DNA of 64,000 nucleotides from Prevotella sp. (GCA_016291085.1 JAEEVW010000015.1:19024-83023), one strand, 5' to 3'. Shown: positions 53,653 through 62,606, numbered from the stretch's first letter. Notes: generated from the sequence alone by a model not told the origin. A program made the numbers and translations.

Positions 53653-53693
53653 TGTTTTTTTCTATCTAATGTAAATATGAATCTTTCGGACTG

Positions 53694-53725
53694 CAAAGTT
53701 AGTGCAAATTGAGCGAAATACCAAA
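53694..53725 (-). promoter_or_regulatory. Promoter of glyA
   Basis: On the minus strand TTTG (53725-53722), exactly 20 bases, TAACTTTG (53701-53694), about 41 bases before the start at 53652. Confidence 0.65.
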
Positions 53726-53911
53726 GAAAATAGAATATATTGCATTCTTTTTCTCAAAATAATTTGCATTTTACTTGCTTTTCAGCGATTATTTTTGTAT
53801 CTTTGCATCTAGAAAGGCAATCGTTGCATCTGTTTAGGCCAACGCCAACCCCCCAAAGGTTTAAGTCTTTTGGCGGCCGCGGCAAGATATTCGCACGCAC
53901 GCCACAAGATA

Positions 53912-53951
53912 TTGCCCCGCCCGCCGCAACAATTTGCCACGGGCGGGGCAA
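53912..53951. repeat. GC-rich inverted repeat in the glyA upstream gap
   Basis: TTGCCCCGCCCG at 53912-53923 pairs with CGGGCGGGGCAA at 53940-53951 around a 16-base loop. The surrounding bases hold two copies of CAAGATATT. This is unusually GC-rich for an otherwise AT-rich gap. Confidence 0.65.
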
Positions 53952-54066
53952 ATTAGTAACATGCCGTCTCGCTCCCTGCAAACCCTAGTCTTGCTCCCTG
54001 TAACTACGGGGACTTTCCCCCTTTCTCCCCTAGTATTTATTGCGAACGTCACTTACGACTTGTTAA

Positions 54067-54157
54067 TTTTGCTGCCATGCTACCACACTTGCTGCCACTA
54101 CTGGAACCCATTTAAACAAAGGCATCTCGAAAGATTTGTGGCAGCATGGTAGCAAAA
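54067..54157. repeat. Imperfect 21-base inverted repeat
   Basis: Left arm 54067-54087 and right arm 54137-54157 are reverse complements except for two positions. The right arm is followed by an A-tract and a T-tract. A third, partial copy (TGCTGCCACTAC) lies at about 54090. Confidence 0.7.
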
Positions 54158-54233
54158 TCACGAAAAAAAATTTTTTTTTCAATTAATGGCTGGAGTGTCA
54201 ATAACCCTGCCTTTAATGTTGCAAACTACCAAA

Positions 54234-54317
54234 CATCGACGCAGTTTTATCATCCATCGACGCAGTTTTATCATCCATTGACGCAGTTTTAACGTCCATC
54301 GACGCAGTTTTAACTTT
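54234..54317. repeat. Four-copy 21-base tandem repeat
   Basis: The core CATCGACGCAGTTTTA starts at 54234, 54255, 54276 and 54297, exactly 21 bases apart, with few changes. Not a CRISPR: there are no spacers. It sits in an 821-base gap without a gene between glyA and the CoiA-like gene. Confidence 0.88.
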
Positions 54318-54333
54318 ACACGGCACCTCCAAA

Positions 54334-54371
54334 CCCTTTAGAACGTACCTTCCAACCCTTTAGAACGTACC
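54334..54371. repeat. Two-copy 22-base repeat
   Basis: CCCTTTAGAACGTACC starts at 54334 and again at 54356, directly after the 21-base array. Confidence 0.75.
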
Positions 54372-54474
54372 GCACGACCTTTATTTGCGTGGTTTGAGTA
54401 TGAGAGGGTGTGAAATCCCTGATCATCCCAGGTGCAAATATTTTCTTAGAATAAAGAGATCTGATCTAAAAAAG

Positions 54475-55578
54475 TCATGTCAACACTTGAGCGTTATCAA
54501 CCCATACATCGACATAGTGAGTTTGTCTATATTGATTAAGAATCTCAATTTTCTCGTTAATTATATCTTCGTTACGCTGAAAGTCTGGGCATTTATATGC
54601 ATCTTTGTTAAGGATACGACTGCCTCGCTCCTTCAATAATTTGCAAATTGTAAATCCATCAGAATTAGTCTGATTTGTACAGAGCCAACAATGCTTTAGC
54701 GACTTATCGTATTGACTCGCATAGGCCAGACCCATGACTTCCATTCCACCTTCGTTATGTATCTGTGCATCATATTCATTACGATAAGTCATCTCGAAGA
54801 AGCCTCTTCGTAAAGTATAACTTTTATATAAATCCGAGAGTGATGGAACGTAACGGCAAGTGATGTGAAAATCAAGAAAAGTCTTGTGTGATGGGAAAAT
54901 AGTGTATTTATGTAAATAAACGGGGCCGCACGGTTTGTCGCCAACTACATCTTCTAATGGTTTGAAATTGTATAAGCGGACTCTTTCACTCTCTTGAATA
55001 GTTGAGCCTATAATCCTATCTATATCGTTTTCTGATTTGATGCAAAATTCAATGATATGTGCTCCTGATTCTATCTTTTCTTTTTCACAGGGGTGGGTAA
55101 CAAATATTTCTATAAACAAAGGTTTGCTCTCATTTATTTTACAATGCCACAATATATCTGGAACAAAAGATTTCTCACCAATTCTAATTTCCTTCTCTTT
55201 TTCGCATTGCCCAAAGAAATCTTTCAAATTGAAATCATTGTTATCATCAATTGCACATGTTTCTCTTTTATAGAAGCCACATCTTACAGATTCAGAACAC
55301 GCACTCTTATATGGAAGGGAAAGGCTAATAGTTTCCGACTCCCTAATCCATTTGAGGATTTTCAATTCTGCCAGCGAATGCAAGTACTTATCATAGCTAC
55401 ATTCACTCCGCTTGTGTGCAAAATGCCATTCATTGTGCTTGCCACACCTTGGAATCATTTCTCCCTTGCAATACGGACAATAAAATACCTTGCCTAAACC
55501 TTTGGCATCATTAATATCAATAATCTCTTCGCTATCGATATTTCTTAAAGCACTATGACATTGAATGGGAGATTTCAT
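54475..55578 (-). CDS. CoiA-like predicted nuclease
   Basis: 367 aa. The N-terminal region has the CoiA-type zinc-ribbon-like block: FYCPYCKGEMIPRCGKHNEWHFAHK at residues 32-56, followed by YLHSLAELKILKWI. A candidate PD-(D/E)xK core follows with VPDILWHC (D141) and FIEIFVTHPCEKEKI (E157), then HIIEFCI. The C-terminal half is Cys-rich (CWLCTNQT, CPDF). CoiA is a competence/recombination protein in Gram-positives; distant relatives in Bacteroidota have no known role. Codon use is AT-rich compared with flanking genes, which suggests acquisition. It stops four bases before the next gene upstream, so the two may be cotranscribed. Confidence 0.72.
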   Translation of the reverse strand: MKSPIQCHSALRNIDSEEIIDINDAKGLGKVFYCPYCKGEMIPRCGKHNEWHFAHKRSECSYDKYLHSLAELKILKWIRESETISLSLPYKSACSESVRCGFYKRETCAIDDNNDFNLKDFFGQCEKEKEIRIGEKSFVPDILWHCKINESKPLFIEIFVTHPCEKEKIESGAHIIEFCIKSENDIDRIIGSTIQESERVRLYNFKPLEDVVGDKPCGPVYLHKYTIFPSHKTFLDFHITCRYVPSLSDLYKSYTLRRGFFEMTYRNEYDAQIHNEGGMEVMGLAYASQYDKSLKHCWLCTNQTNSDGFTICKLLKERGSRILNKDAYKCPDFQRNEDIINEKIEILNQYRQTHYVDVWVDNAQVLT

Positions 55579-55581
55579 TAT

Positions 55582-56277
55582 TTACAAATCAGCCTCCTCT
55601 GCCTTTTTTATTGGCTCATAATTTTGTGAATCTAAATAGATTATCATAACATAATCTCGATAATCACTTTCCACGTCATATCTATATTCTGATGAAACAT
55701 TAATAATCCCGATATTTGCCTTGCATAACAAGTACACATATCCAAAACAAGGGACTAAATCATCGGAAAGTTCAGGTATGATAGGCTTTGTTATATTAAT
55801 AACGGTAGACTCCCTTCCGTTTATGCCAGTCTCAGAAGATGATGTATTTATTCGGTTAAGTTTCCCTGTTTCTACATCTTCCTTAAATAGTTCTTTATGG
55901 TCTAAATAGTAATCGTTATATATGTCAAATTTGTCTGTCTCGTATTTTTTTATAAGGTCTTTTTTGAAGTTCTGATATGTCAGTTCTGATGAATTCTTAA
56001 ATCCACAAGGAATACATACTGAGACACTATAAACAACATCTGTATTGGTATTAAACGAAACGAGAAGTTTGCATTTGTGCCCGGAGAATGAACCATTATA
56101 AAACCTTATGCCTTTAGAACGTTCTGAAGTGCGGCTAAATCCCTTATTCTTAAGCTCTTTCTGAAAATTCTTTATTTTCCCGTCTATAGGAATTCCCATG
56201 AAAGTAAGATGCTCTTTTTGCGCTTGGCTTATTACTGTAAATAATACAGCAATTATTAATGATATTAATCTTTGCAT
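55582..56277 (-). CDS. Secreted hypothetical protein, 231 aa
   Basis: I do not recognise a named family, though I recall similar proteins in Prevotella (opening LTFMGIPIDG). Residues 1-19 are a signal peptide (SLIIAVLFTVISQAQ). The mature part begins EHLTFMGIPIDGKIKNFQKELKNKGF, which looks like a repeated small alpha/beta unit. Cys residues near 62, 88 and 91 could form disulfides. It is AT-rich and sits between the CoiA-like gene and the toxin-antitoxin pair. The 207 bases upstream (56278-56484) show no gene. Confidence 0.7.
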   Translation of the reverse strand: MQRLISLIIAVLFTVISQAQKEHLTFMGIPIDGKIKNFQKELKNKGFSRTSERSKGIRFYNGSFSGHKCKLLVSFNTNTDVVYSVSVCIPCGFKNSSELTYQNFKKDLIKKYETDKFDIYNDYYLDHKELFKEDVETGKLNRINTSSSETGINGRESTVINITKPIIPELSDDLVPCFGYVYLLCKANIGIINVSSEYRYDVESDYRDYVMIIYLDSQNYEPIKKAEEADL

Positions 56278-56484
56278 ATCTATACTTTTTGTCTTTTACT
56301 ACTTCAATAGATCGTTGAGTTATGGGGACGATTCTGAATGAACCACTTTTTAGATGAAATAATAATATGAAGAAGTGCCCTCCAAAACAAAAATCACATA
56401 CATGATTCGTACCCTTTAATCACATTTGTCACTATTTCTCTCAGCCCATAGGCATCTGCGATTTTAAGAGTTATACATTATATG

Positions 56485-56886
56485 TTATTGATTGTCGTTT
56501 TCGAACAGTTCTTGCTTGAAGAAGTCGATAGCTTTTTTCAAGGGTTCCAGATCTTTCTTCACGATACTGAAAATGGCATCTGCATCAACCTCAAAGTAGT
56601 GGTGTGCCATAATGTCTCTTGCTCCCATAACTTTTTTCCACTCTACAGCAGGGTATGTGAGAAGCAACTTCTTGTCAGTAAGTTTGTCCAGTGTTTTTAC
56701 TGCCTCACCCAAAGCAATAATCACCATGCAGGCAGCATCGAGTTTCTCCATACCAAAAGGCGAGAGGAGAAAGTCATCGACAGTATGTATTTGGACGGTG
56801 CGCTCCTGTAGCCGAGTGATGGCTGTCTCGATATTCTTCAGGGTCTCATAGACCATTGCCTGTTTCTCAGAAGACTCGAATTCCAT
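56485..56886 (-). CDS. hepT: HEPN-domain toxin (HepT-like)
   Basis: 133 aa, all-helical. The HEPN ribonuclease motif Rx4HxY is visible as R90-DIMA-H95-H-Y97. HepT toxins cut tRNA or mRNA and are blocked when their partner MntA transfers AMP units to the motif Tyr. Its start overlaps the end of the MntA-like gene by 20 bases, the normal order in this toxin-antitoxin type. Length is typical. Confidence 0.9.
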   Translation of the reverse strand: MEFESSEKQAMVYETLKNIETAITRLQERTVQIHTVDDFLLSPFGMEKLDAACMVIIALGEAVKTLDKLTDKKLLLTYPAVEWKKVMGARDIMAHHYFEVDADAIFSIVKKDLEPLKKAIDFFKQELFENDNQ

Positions 56887-57160
56887 ATTTCAAGATTTGC
56901 TGTTTAAAAACTGGGTTCATACGTTCTCGCATCCGCACCACATCAACGTCGCATCCAAGCAGCTCCTGGAGATAGATCTTCACACCAGCCTGGTTAAACA
57001 AATTGGGTACCATCTCCACACAAATGTCCACATCGCTGTCTTCTCGCTGTTCGTTGCGTGCCAGCGATCCAAAGAGCGTCATGGAGTGTACGCCATAGTG
57101 CTCGTCAAGATACTGACGAGTAGTCTTCAGCTTCTCTATGGTCTCTGTTCTGTCAAGCAT
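56867..57160 (-). CDS. mntA: MntA-like nucleotidyltransferase antitoxin
   Basis: 97 aa, a minimal nucleotidyltransferase domain. The signature LFGSLARNEQREDSDVDICVEM gives G31, S32 and the metal-binding D43/D45. It neutralises the HepT toxin by AMPylation, so it should be required in the same cell. The short form is normal for MNT antitoxins. A -7 element TATATTTG lies at 57189-57196 on the minus strand, about 29 bases before the start. Confidence 0.9.
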   Translation of the reverse strand: MLDRTETIEKLKTTRQYLDEHYGVHSMTLFGSLARNEQREDSDVDICVEMVPNLFNQAGVKIYLQELLGCDVDVVRMRERMNPVFKQQILKYGIRVF

Positions 57161-57188
57161 AAGCGAATATTATTGATGTTTCACGCTG

Positions 57189-57196
57189 CAAATATA
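57189..57196 (-). promoter_or_regulatory. -7 element TATATTTG for the MntA/HepT pair
   Basis: Minus-strand octamer fitting TAnnTTTG, 29 bases before the start at 57160. A 7-base-stem hairpin (CGTCCGC / GCGGACG, 57261-57280) lies upstream in the same gap. Confidence 0.55.
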
Positions 57197-57391
57197 CGAA
57201 TTAGTGAGCACAATACAAAACAAAAAAGCAAAATATTTAGAAAAAAAAATCCATGCGGCTCGTCCGCTGTGTTGCGGACGGAAATGTTAATGTTATATAA
57301 CGATGGCCATTCGAATTGAACTTTTCTAGGTGAGTTACGTCAAAATAAGCAAAAGTAATATCAATCTATTCAAATAAACATTAACTTATTT

Positions 57392-58621
57392 ATGAAAAAA
57401 ACGATTCTTTCATTGCTGGCTCTCTCATGCCTGACAGCGTCAGCTCAGTTTGGTGCTCCCAGAGAGAACCCCAAAGTTCCATCAGTAACGGAAAACGTCA
57501 CCGAAGACTTCAAACCGGCTTCGACCAATCAGGACAACAAGCAGTACCCGATGGTCAACTCACAACGCATGGTTCGTGCACAGATCAAGGCTCCCGATGC
57601 TACTTTCGTAGGCCTCGACATTGCCGGTAAAATCTACATCATGACTAAGGACGAGAATGGTGTTTGGACTGGTACCTCTGAACCTCAGGACGAGGGCTTC
57701 CACTACTATCAGCTGAACATCGACGGTGCCTCTGTGCCCGATCCGGGTAGCCTCTACTATTATGGTGCCAGCCGTTGGGGAAGCGGTATTGAGATTCCTT
57801 CAGACGACCAGGATTTCTGGCAGGTAAAGAATGTGCCTCAGGGTTCCATGAGCGAGGTTTTCTACTGGTCGACCTACACGGAGAAGATGCGCCGCTGCCA
57901 TGTATATCTTCCCGCTGAGTATTTTACCAATCCCACCAAGAAATTCCCCGTTCTGTATCTGCAGCACGGCATGGGTGAGAACGAGTATGGATGGGCTGAG
58001 CAGGGTCATACCGCTCAGATTATGGATAATCTGATTGCTGAGGGCAAGGCTGTTCCTTGCATCATTGTGATGGACAATGGCTTGAACACACGCCGTCCTG
58101 GTGAACAAGGTGGTTTCGGAGGCTTCGGTGGCCCCCGTCCTGCTGGTGGTCAGCGTCCGCAGGGTGCTCCCGGTCAGGGTGGTCCGCGTCGTGGCCGTTT
58201 TGGTGGCTTCTCGGAGGGCTTCAAGAATGTGCTCTTCAACGATATCATCCCAATGGTAGAGAAAAACTATCGCGTCATTGCCGATCCTCAGCATCGTGCC
58301 TATGCCGGTCTGTCAATGGGTGGAATGCAGGCTCGTGAAATTACACTTGCCAATCCGGATAAGTTCGCTTATGTTGGTTCTTTCAGCAGTGGTCCTTGGA
58401 GTGTTGATCAGGTGAGGGAATCAGAAGGTTTCGCCAAGAACGTCAAGTTGCTCTTCATGAGCGGTGGCGGCAAGGAGAATATGGGGTGTGTTGAGGCAGC
58501 CAAGAACATCAAGGAACAACTCGGCATGAATGCCGTTGGTTACGAATCGCCTGGAACGGCCCACGAATGGCATACCTGGCGTCGCAGCCTCTACCAGTTT
58601 GCCCAGCTAATGTTCAAATAA
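57392..58621 (+). CDS. Secreted CE1-type esterase with Gly/Pro/Arg-rich insertion
   Basis: 409 aa. Residues 1-19 are a signal peptide (SLLALSCLTASAQ). Residues 55-150 form a CBM48/E-set-like domain (ATFVGLDIAGKIYIMTKDENGVWTGTS, FHYYQLNIDGASVPDP). An esterase D/CE1 domain follows, with nucleophile Ser308 in YAGLSMGGMQ and the catalytic His near AHEWHTWRR. Such enzymes remove acetyl or feruloyl groups from xylan. Residues 239-273 are a low-complexity stretch rich in Gly, Pro, Arg and Gln, placed in the loop after the HGMG strand. That insertion is not usual. A strong terminator follows at 58633. Confidence 0.88.
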   Translation: MKKTILSLLALSCLTASAQFGAPRENPKVPSVTENVTEDFKPASTNQDNKQYPMVNSQRMVRAQIKAPDATFVGLDIAGKIYIMTKDENGVWTGTSEPQDEGFHYYQLNIDGASVPDPGSLYYYGASRWGSGIEIPSDDQDFWQVKNVPQGSMSEVFYWSTYTEKMRRCHVYLPAEYFTNPTKKFPVLYLQHGMGENEYGWAEQGHTAQIMDNLIAEGKAVPCIIVMDNGLNTRRPGEQGGFGGFGGPRPAGGQRPQGAPGQGGPRRGRFGGFSEGFKNVLFNDIIPMVEKNYRVIADPQHRAYAGLSMGGMQAREITLANPDKFAYVGSFSSGPWSVDQVRESEGFAKNVKLLFMSGGGKENMGCVEAAKNIKEQLGMNAVGYESPGTAHEWHTWRRSLYQFAQLMFK

Positions 58622-58632
58622 TATTGAATACA

Positions 58633-58669
58633 AATCGTGCAGTCCGAAAAGAACTGCACGATTTTTTTT
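58633..58669 (+). terminator. Terminator after the esterase gene
   Basis: Stem AATCGTGCAGT / ACTGCACGATT with a seven-base loop and eight T residues. It lies between convergent genes and could serve pyrI too. Confidence 0.9.
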
Positions 58670-58694
58670 GTTTACAATGCGGTGGAAAGGGTAA

Positions 58695-59141
58695 TTATAC
58701 CAGCTCGACCTTATTAATATCCTGTTCCTTTTCGCAGTAGTGGCAGGTCAGGATGCCGTCAGCCACATGGAAATGGGTGGCCATCGGCTCGTTGTTGGTA
58801 ATGCACTTGGGGTTGTTGCACTTCACAATACCTTTAATCTCATCGGGTGTCTCGACAGTTTTTTTCTCCACCACCTCGTAGTCGCGGATGATGTTGAGAA
58901 TGACCTTTGGGGCCACGACGGAAAGTCGTGAAATTTCATCGTCAGTGAAGAACTTGTCGGACACCTTGATGATGCCCTTCATACCCACCTTCTGCGAGGG
59001 GTAGTTGAATCCGATGGTGACGGGTGTCTTCAGGTCGAAGAGTCCCAGAAGACTGGCCACCTGATAGGTCTTGGCGGCGGGTATGTGGTCGATAACGGTG
59101 CCGTGCTCAATGGCGGCAACAAGGCGTTCTTTCTTGTTCAT
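58695..59141 (-). CDS. pyrI: Aspartate carbamoyltransferase regulatory subunit
   Basis: 148 aa. Allosteric subunit that binds ATP/CTP and holds the catalytic trimers together through a zinc domain. The N-terminal allosteric domain opens [28 protein letters not shown]. The zinc ligands are visible as CNNPKC and CHYC in the C-terminal 40 residues. It follows pyrB by 39 bases, with a repeat between them. Bacteroidales commonly have this enterobacterial-type PyrBI holoenzyme. Confidence 0.96.
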   Translation of the reverse strand: MNKKERLVAAIEHGTVIDHIPAAKTYQVASLLGLFDLKTPVTIGFNYPSQKVGMKGIIKVSDKFFTDDEISRLSVVAPKVILNIIRDYEVVEKKTVETPDEIKGIVKCNNPKCITNNEPMATHFHVADGILTCHYCEKEQDINKVELV

Positions 59142-59174
59142 AATTCTAATCCGTTTAATCCGTGTAATCCGTTG
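59141..59174. repeat. Degenerate tandem repeat, unit 9 (TAATCCGTT)
   Basis: TAATTC/TAATCCGTT/TAATCCGTG/TAATCCGTT fills the gap between pyrB and pyrI. Confidence 0.8.
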
Positions 59175-59180
59175 TTTGGT

Positions 59181-60128
59181 CTACTCAATAATCGTTTTGT
59201 CGTTCCTGACGTCGTCGAGGCTGATGCCCAGCACGTCGCAGAAAATAGCCTCGCGGGCAAAGAGCCCGTTGCCGGCCTGCTGGATGTAGTAGGCGTGAGG
59301 GTTCTCGTCGACGTCGTAGGCAATCTCGTTGACACGGGGTAGGGGGTGCAGAATCTTCATATTGGGTTTGGCCAAACGGAGCATGTCATTATTTAATATG
59401 TACACGTTCTTGACGCGCTCGTATTCCATCAGATCTGAGAAGCGCTCCTTCTGCACACGCGTCATGTAGAGAATGTCGGCATCGGCAATCACCTTCTCGT
59501 TGAAGGCGGTATGTTCCTGATACTGAATGCCGTGCTCCTTGCAATAAATCTTGTATTCCTGGGGCATGGCCAGTTCCTTGGGAGCCACGAAATGGAATGT
59601 GGGATTGAAGTGGCGCATGGCCATGATGAGCGAGTGGACGGTGCGGCCGTACTTCAGGTCACCAACCAGATAGATGTTCAGATTCTCCAGCGTGCCCTGC
59701 GTCTTGTAGATGGAGTAAAGGTCGAGCATACATTGTGAGGGATGCTGGTGGGCACCGTCGCCGGCATTGACAATGGGGATTGGGGCCACCTCGCAGGCAT
59801 ATTGGGCCGCGCCCTCAATGTAGTGGCGCATTACAATCACGTCGGCATAGTTGGAAACCATCAGAATGGTGTCCTTCAGCGTTTCTCCCTTGGTGCCACT
59901 GGTAATCTTGGGGTCTGCAAAGCCAATGACGCGCGCTCCCAGACGATTGGCTGCCGTCTCGAAAGAGAGACGAGTTCGCGTGGAAGGCTCAAAGAAAAGA
60001 GTCGCCACAACCTTGCCCTTCAGCAACTCGCGGTTGGGGTGACGTTCAAACTCTTGTGCCATCTCAATCATATAGAGAATCTTCTCTCTCGTGAGGTCGG
60101 CAATCGTTACAAAATCATGCTTTTCCAT
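59181..60128 (-). CDS. pyrB: Aspartate carbamoyltransferase catalytic subunit
   Basis: 315 aa. Committed step of pyrimidine synthesis: carbamoyl phosphate plus aspartate to carbamoyl aspartate. The carbamoyl-phosphate loop [14 protein letters not shown], the [12 protein letters not shown] block and the [10 protein letters not shown] domain are present. A -7 element TAACTTTG at 60151-60158 (minus strand) precedes the start by 22 bases. No attenuator is obvious in that short leader. Confidence 0.97.
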   Translation of the reverse strand: MEKHDFVTIADLTREKILYMIEMAQEFERHPNRELLKGKVVATLFFEPSTRTRLSFETAANRLGARVIGFADPKITSGTKGETLKDTILMVSNYADVIVMRHYIEGAAQYACEVAPIPIVNAGDGAHQHPSQCMLDLYSIYKTQGTLENLNIYLVGDLKYGRTVHSLIMAMRHFNPTFHFVAPKELAMPQEYKIYCKEHGIQYQEHTAFNEKVIADADILYMTRVQKERFSDLMEYERVKNVYILNNDMLRLAKPNMKILHPLPRVNEIAYDVDENPHAYYIQQAGNGLFAREAIFCDVLGISLDDVRNDKTIIE

Positions 60129-60150
60129 CTATTTGGGTTTTTATCGGGCA

Positions 60151-60158
60151 CAAAGTTA
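60151..60158 (-). promoter_or_regulatory. -7 element TAACTTTG for pyrBI
   Basis: Minus-strand octamer fitting TAnnTTTG, 22 bases before the pyrB start at 60128. Confidence 0.55.
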
Positions 60159-60223
60159 CGAAAAGTTGAGTGAAGAACAAAACAAATTTCTGAATTTTGC
60201 ATGATTATTCGGAAGATTTTTTG

Positions 60224-60231
60224 TAATTTTG
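60224..60231 (+). promoter_or_regulatory. -7 element TAATTTTG for the penicillin-binding protein gene
   Basis: Octamer fitting TAnnTTTG, 25 bases before ATG at 60257. Confidence 0.55.
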
Positions 60232-60256
60232 CACGCAAACTAAAGAATTTTCAGTC

Positions 60257-62578
60257 ATGAGAAAGTGGATAATACGTACTTTATGGGCACTTTTGGTCGC
60301 TTCTGTACTGACTGCAGGAGCAGCATTCTACGCCATCAACGAGGGATGGATAGGTTATATGCCGCCCATTGAGGACCTCCAGAATCCCATCAACCGTTTT
60401 GCCACGCAGGTGATTTCGGCCGACGGTAAGGTGATGGGTACATGGAACTATAATCGCGAAAACCGTATTATTGTCGACTATACCCAGTTGTCGCCTTCGT
60501 TGGTGCAGGCGTTGGTCGCTACGGAGGATGTCCGTTTCTACGACCATTCGGGCATTGACTTCTATGCCTTGGGCCGTGCAGTTGTCAAGCGTGGATTCTT
60601 AAGGCAAAAGAGTGCCGGAGGCGGTTCAACCATTACCCAGCAGCTGGCTAAGCAGCTGTATTCGGAGACCGCACACAGCGTGATGGAGCGATTGCTGCAG
60701 AAACCCATCGAGTGGGTGATTGCAGTCAAGCTGGAGCGTAACTATACGAAGGACGAAATTCTGACCATGTATCTCAACTACTTCGATTTCTTGCATAATG
60801 CAGTGGGCATCAAGACGGCTTCTAATACCTATTTTAGTAAAGAGCCCAAAGACCTGACCCCGACAGAGGCGGCTGTTCTCGTGGGATTGTGTAAGAATCC
60901 GTCGTACTACAACCCAGTCCGTCATCCGGACCGTTCGTTGGAGCGACGTAATGTCGTGCTGGGACAGATGTTGAAGGCTGGGTATATCACAGAGGCTGAA
61001 CATCAGAAATATTGTGCAGAGCCGCTGAACCTGAAGTTCCATGTTGCTGACCATAAGGACGGCATAGCAGTCTATTTCCGCGATTTCCTGCGTCGCTACA
61101 TGATGGCTAAGAAACCCAACGTTTCTGATTATCCCTCGTGGAATATGGTAAAATATCATATCGATTCCATCAACTGGGAAACGGATCCTTTGTATGGCTG
61201 GTGTAATAAGAATTACAAGAAAAATGGCGACCCATATAATGTGTACACCGATGGCTTGAGGGTCCATACCACCATCGATTCCCGTATGCAGGAGTATGCC
61301 GAGCAGGCGGCACGCGAACATGTCGTCAAGTACCTGCAACCCGCTTTCGACAAAGAAAACAAAGGGCATAAGAACGCCCCGTATTCTGGAAGTCTCTCGC
61401 AGGATCAGCTGAATAAAATCCTGATGCGTTCCGTTCGCCAGAGTGAGCGCTACAGACTCATGAAGAATGATGGCGCTACAGAGGAGCAGATTATGCAGTC
61501 CTTCAGAACGAAGACGGAAATGAGCGTGTTTACCTATCATGGCGAGAAAGACACCATCATGACCCCGCTCGACTCTATCCGCTACTATAAGTCATTCTTG
61601 AGAATGGGATTCATGAGTATTTGCCCTCAGAATGGTCACGTCAAGGCATATGTCGGAGGACTCGACTTCACACATTTTGCTTACGACATGGCTATGGAAG
61701 GCCGTCGCCAGGTGGGATCTACCATCAAGCCGTTCCTGTATTCCCTGGCTATGGAGAATGGATTCTCCCCCTGCGACCTGGCACCGAATGTCCAGCAGAC
61801 ATATATGGTGGCAGGGCGCCCTTGGACTCCTCGTAATTCAGGACATGCCCGCTATGGTGAGATGGTCACGCTGAAGTGGGGACTCCAGCAGTCGAACAAC
61901 TGGATATCGGCCTATCTGATGAGCAAACTCAGTCCTCAGGCTTTTGTTTCCTTGCTTCGTGAATATGGCATCCGTAATCCGGAGATTCACCCGTCTATGG
62001 CCTTGTGTCTTGGACCTTGTGAAATCACGGTGGGTGAAATGGTGAGCGCTTATACGGCCTTCGTCAATCACGGCATTCGTGCTGCACATATGTTCGTGAC
62101 AAGAATCGAGGACAATGAAGGCAACGAGCTGGCACAGTTCCAGCCGCGCATGAACGAGGTGATCAGCGAGGAAAGTGCCAACAAGATGCTTTACATGCTG
62201 AAGGCTGTCGTCGATGGCGGTACTGCCGGACGTCTACGCCATAAGTACGGCTTTACGGCTGAATTGGGTGGTAAGACAGGTACTACCAATAATAATAGTG
62301 ACGCTTGGTTCATGGGACTGACTCCTACCTTGGTCAGCGGCGTGTGGGTCGGTGGTGACGATCGTGACATCCATTTCTCGTCGATGGCGATGGGGCAGGG
62401 TGCAACGATGGCGCTTCCTGTCTTTGCTCTTTATATGCAAAAGGTATATAAAGACAAGCAACTGGGCTATAACGAAAAGGCTGTTTTCGACCTTCCGCCA
62501 GGATATAATCCGTGTAATATGGACGAATCGGGACTCAGCGATGTGACCGAAGATAGCATAGAAGAAGTCTTTGAATAG
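60257..62578 (+). CDS. mrcA: Class A penicillin-binding protein (PBP1A-type)
   Basis: 773 aa. A short cytoplasmic tail and a membrane helix lie at about 8-28. The glycosyltransferase domain covers about 60-240 (ATEDVRFYDHSGID with its catalytic Glu, GGSTITQQLAKQLY, KDEILTMYLNYFDF). A transpeptidase domain covers about 400-730, with nucleophile motif STIK in RQVGSTIKPFLY, the SNN motif in QQSNNWISAY and KTG in GGKTGTTNNNSDAW. It polymerises and crosslinks peptidoglycan. It is the last protein gene before the rRNA operon and has its own terminator. Confidence 0.94.
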   Translation: MRKWIIRTLWALLVASVLTAGAAFYAINEGWIGYMPPIEDLQNPINRFATQVISADGKVMGTWNYNRENRIIVDYTQLSPSLVQALVATEDVRFYDHSGIDFYALGRAVVKRGFLRQKSAGGGSTITQQLAKQLYSETAHSVMERLLQKPIEWVIAVKLERNYTKDEILTMYLNYFDFLHNAVGIKTASNTYFSKEPKDLTPTEAAVLVGLCKNPSYYNPVRHPDRSLERRNVVLGQMLKAGYITEAEHQKYCAEPLNLKFHVADHKDGIAVYFRDFLRRYMMAKKPNVSDYPSWNMVKYHIDSINWETDPLYGWCNKNYKKNGDPYNVYTDGLRVHTTIDSRMQEYAEQAAREHVVKYLQPAFDKENKGHKNAPYSGSLSQDQLNKILMRSVRQSERYRLMKNDGATEEQIMQSFRTKTEMSVFTYHGEKDTIMTPLDSIRYYKSFLRMGFMSICPQNGHVKAYVGGLDFTHFAYDMAMEGRRQVGSTIKPFLYSLAMENGFSPCDLAPNVQQTYMVAGRPWTPRNSGHARYGEMVTLKWGLQQSNNWISAYLMSKLSPQAFVSLLREYGIRNPEIHPSMALCLGPCEITVGEMVSAYTAFVNHGIRAAHMFVTRIEDNEGNELAQFQPRMNEVISEESANKMLYMLKAVVDGGTAGRLRHKYGFTAELGGKTGTTNNNSDAWFMGLTPTLVSGVWVGGDDRDIHFSSMAMGQGATMALPVFALYMQKVYKDKQLGYNEKAVFDLPPGYNPCNMDESGLSDVTEDSIEEVFE

Positions 62579-62606
62579 CCCTCTTTTATATAATATAATA
62601 AGGTGT

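Noticed and set aside
54234..54371. Possible CRISPR array because of regularly spaced repeats.
   Set aside because: Units follow each other directly with no unique spacers, and no cas genes are present.
56278..56484. Searched for a small gene or RNA between the secreted protein and HepT.
   Set aside because: No open frame with a plausible start, no promoter octamer and no strong hairpin was found.
60151..60158. Possible attenuation leader before pyrBI.
   Set aside because: The predicted leader is only about 20 bases, too short for an attenuator.
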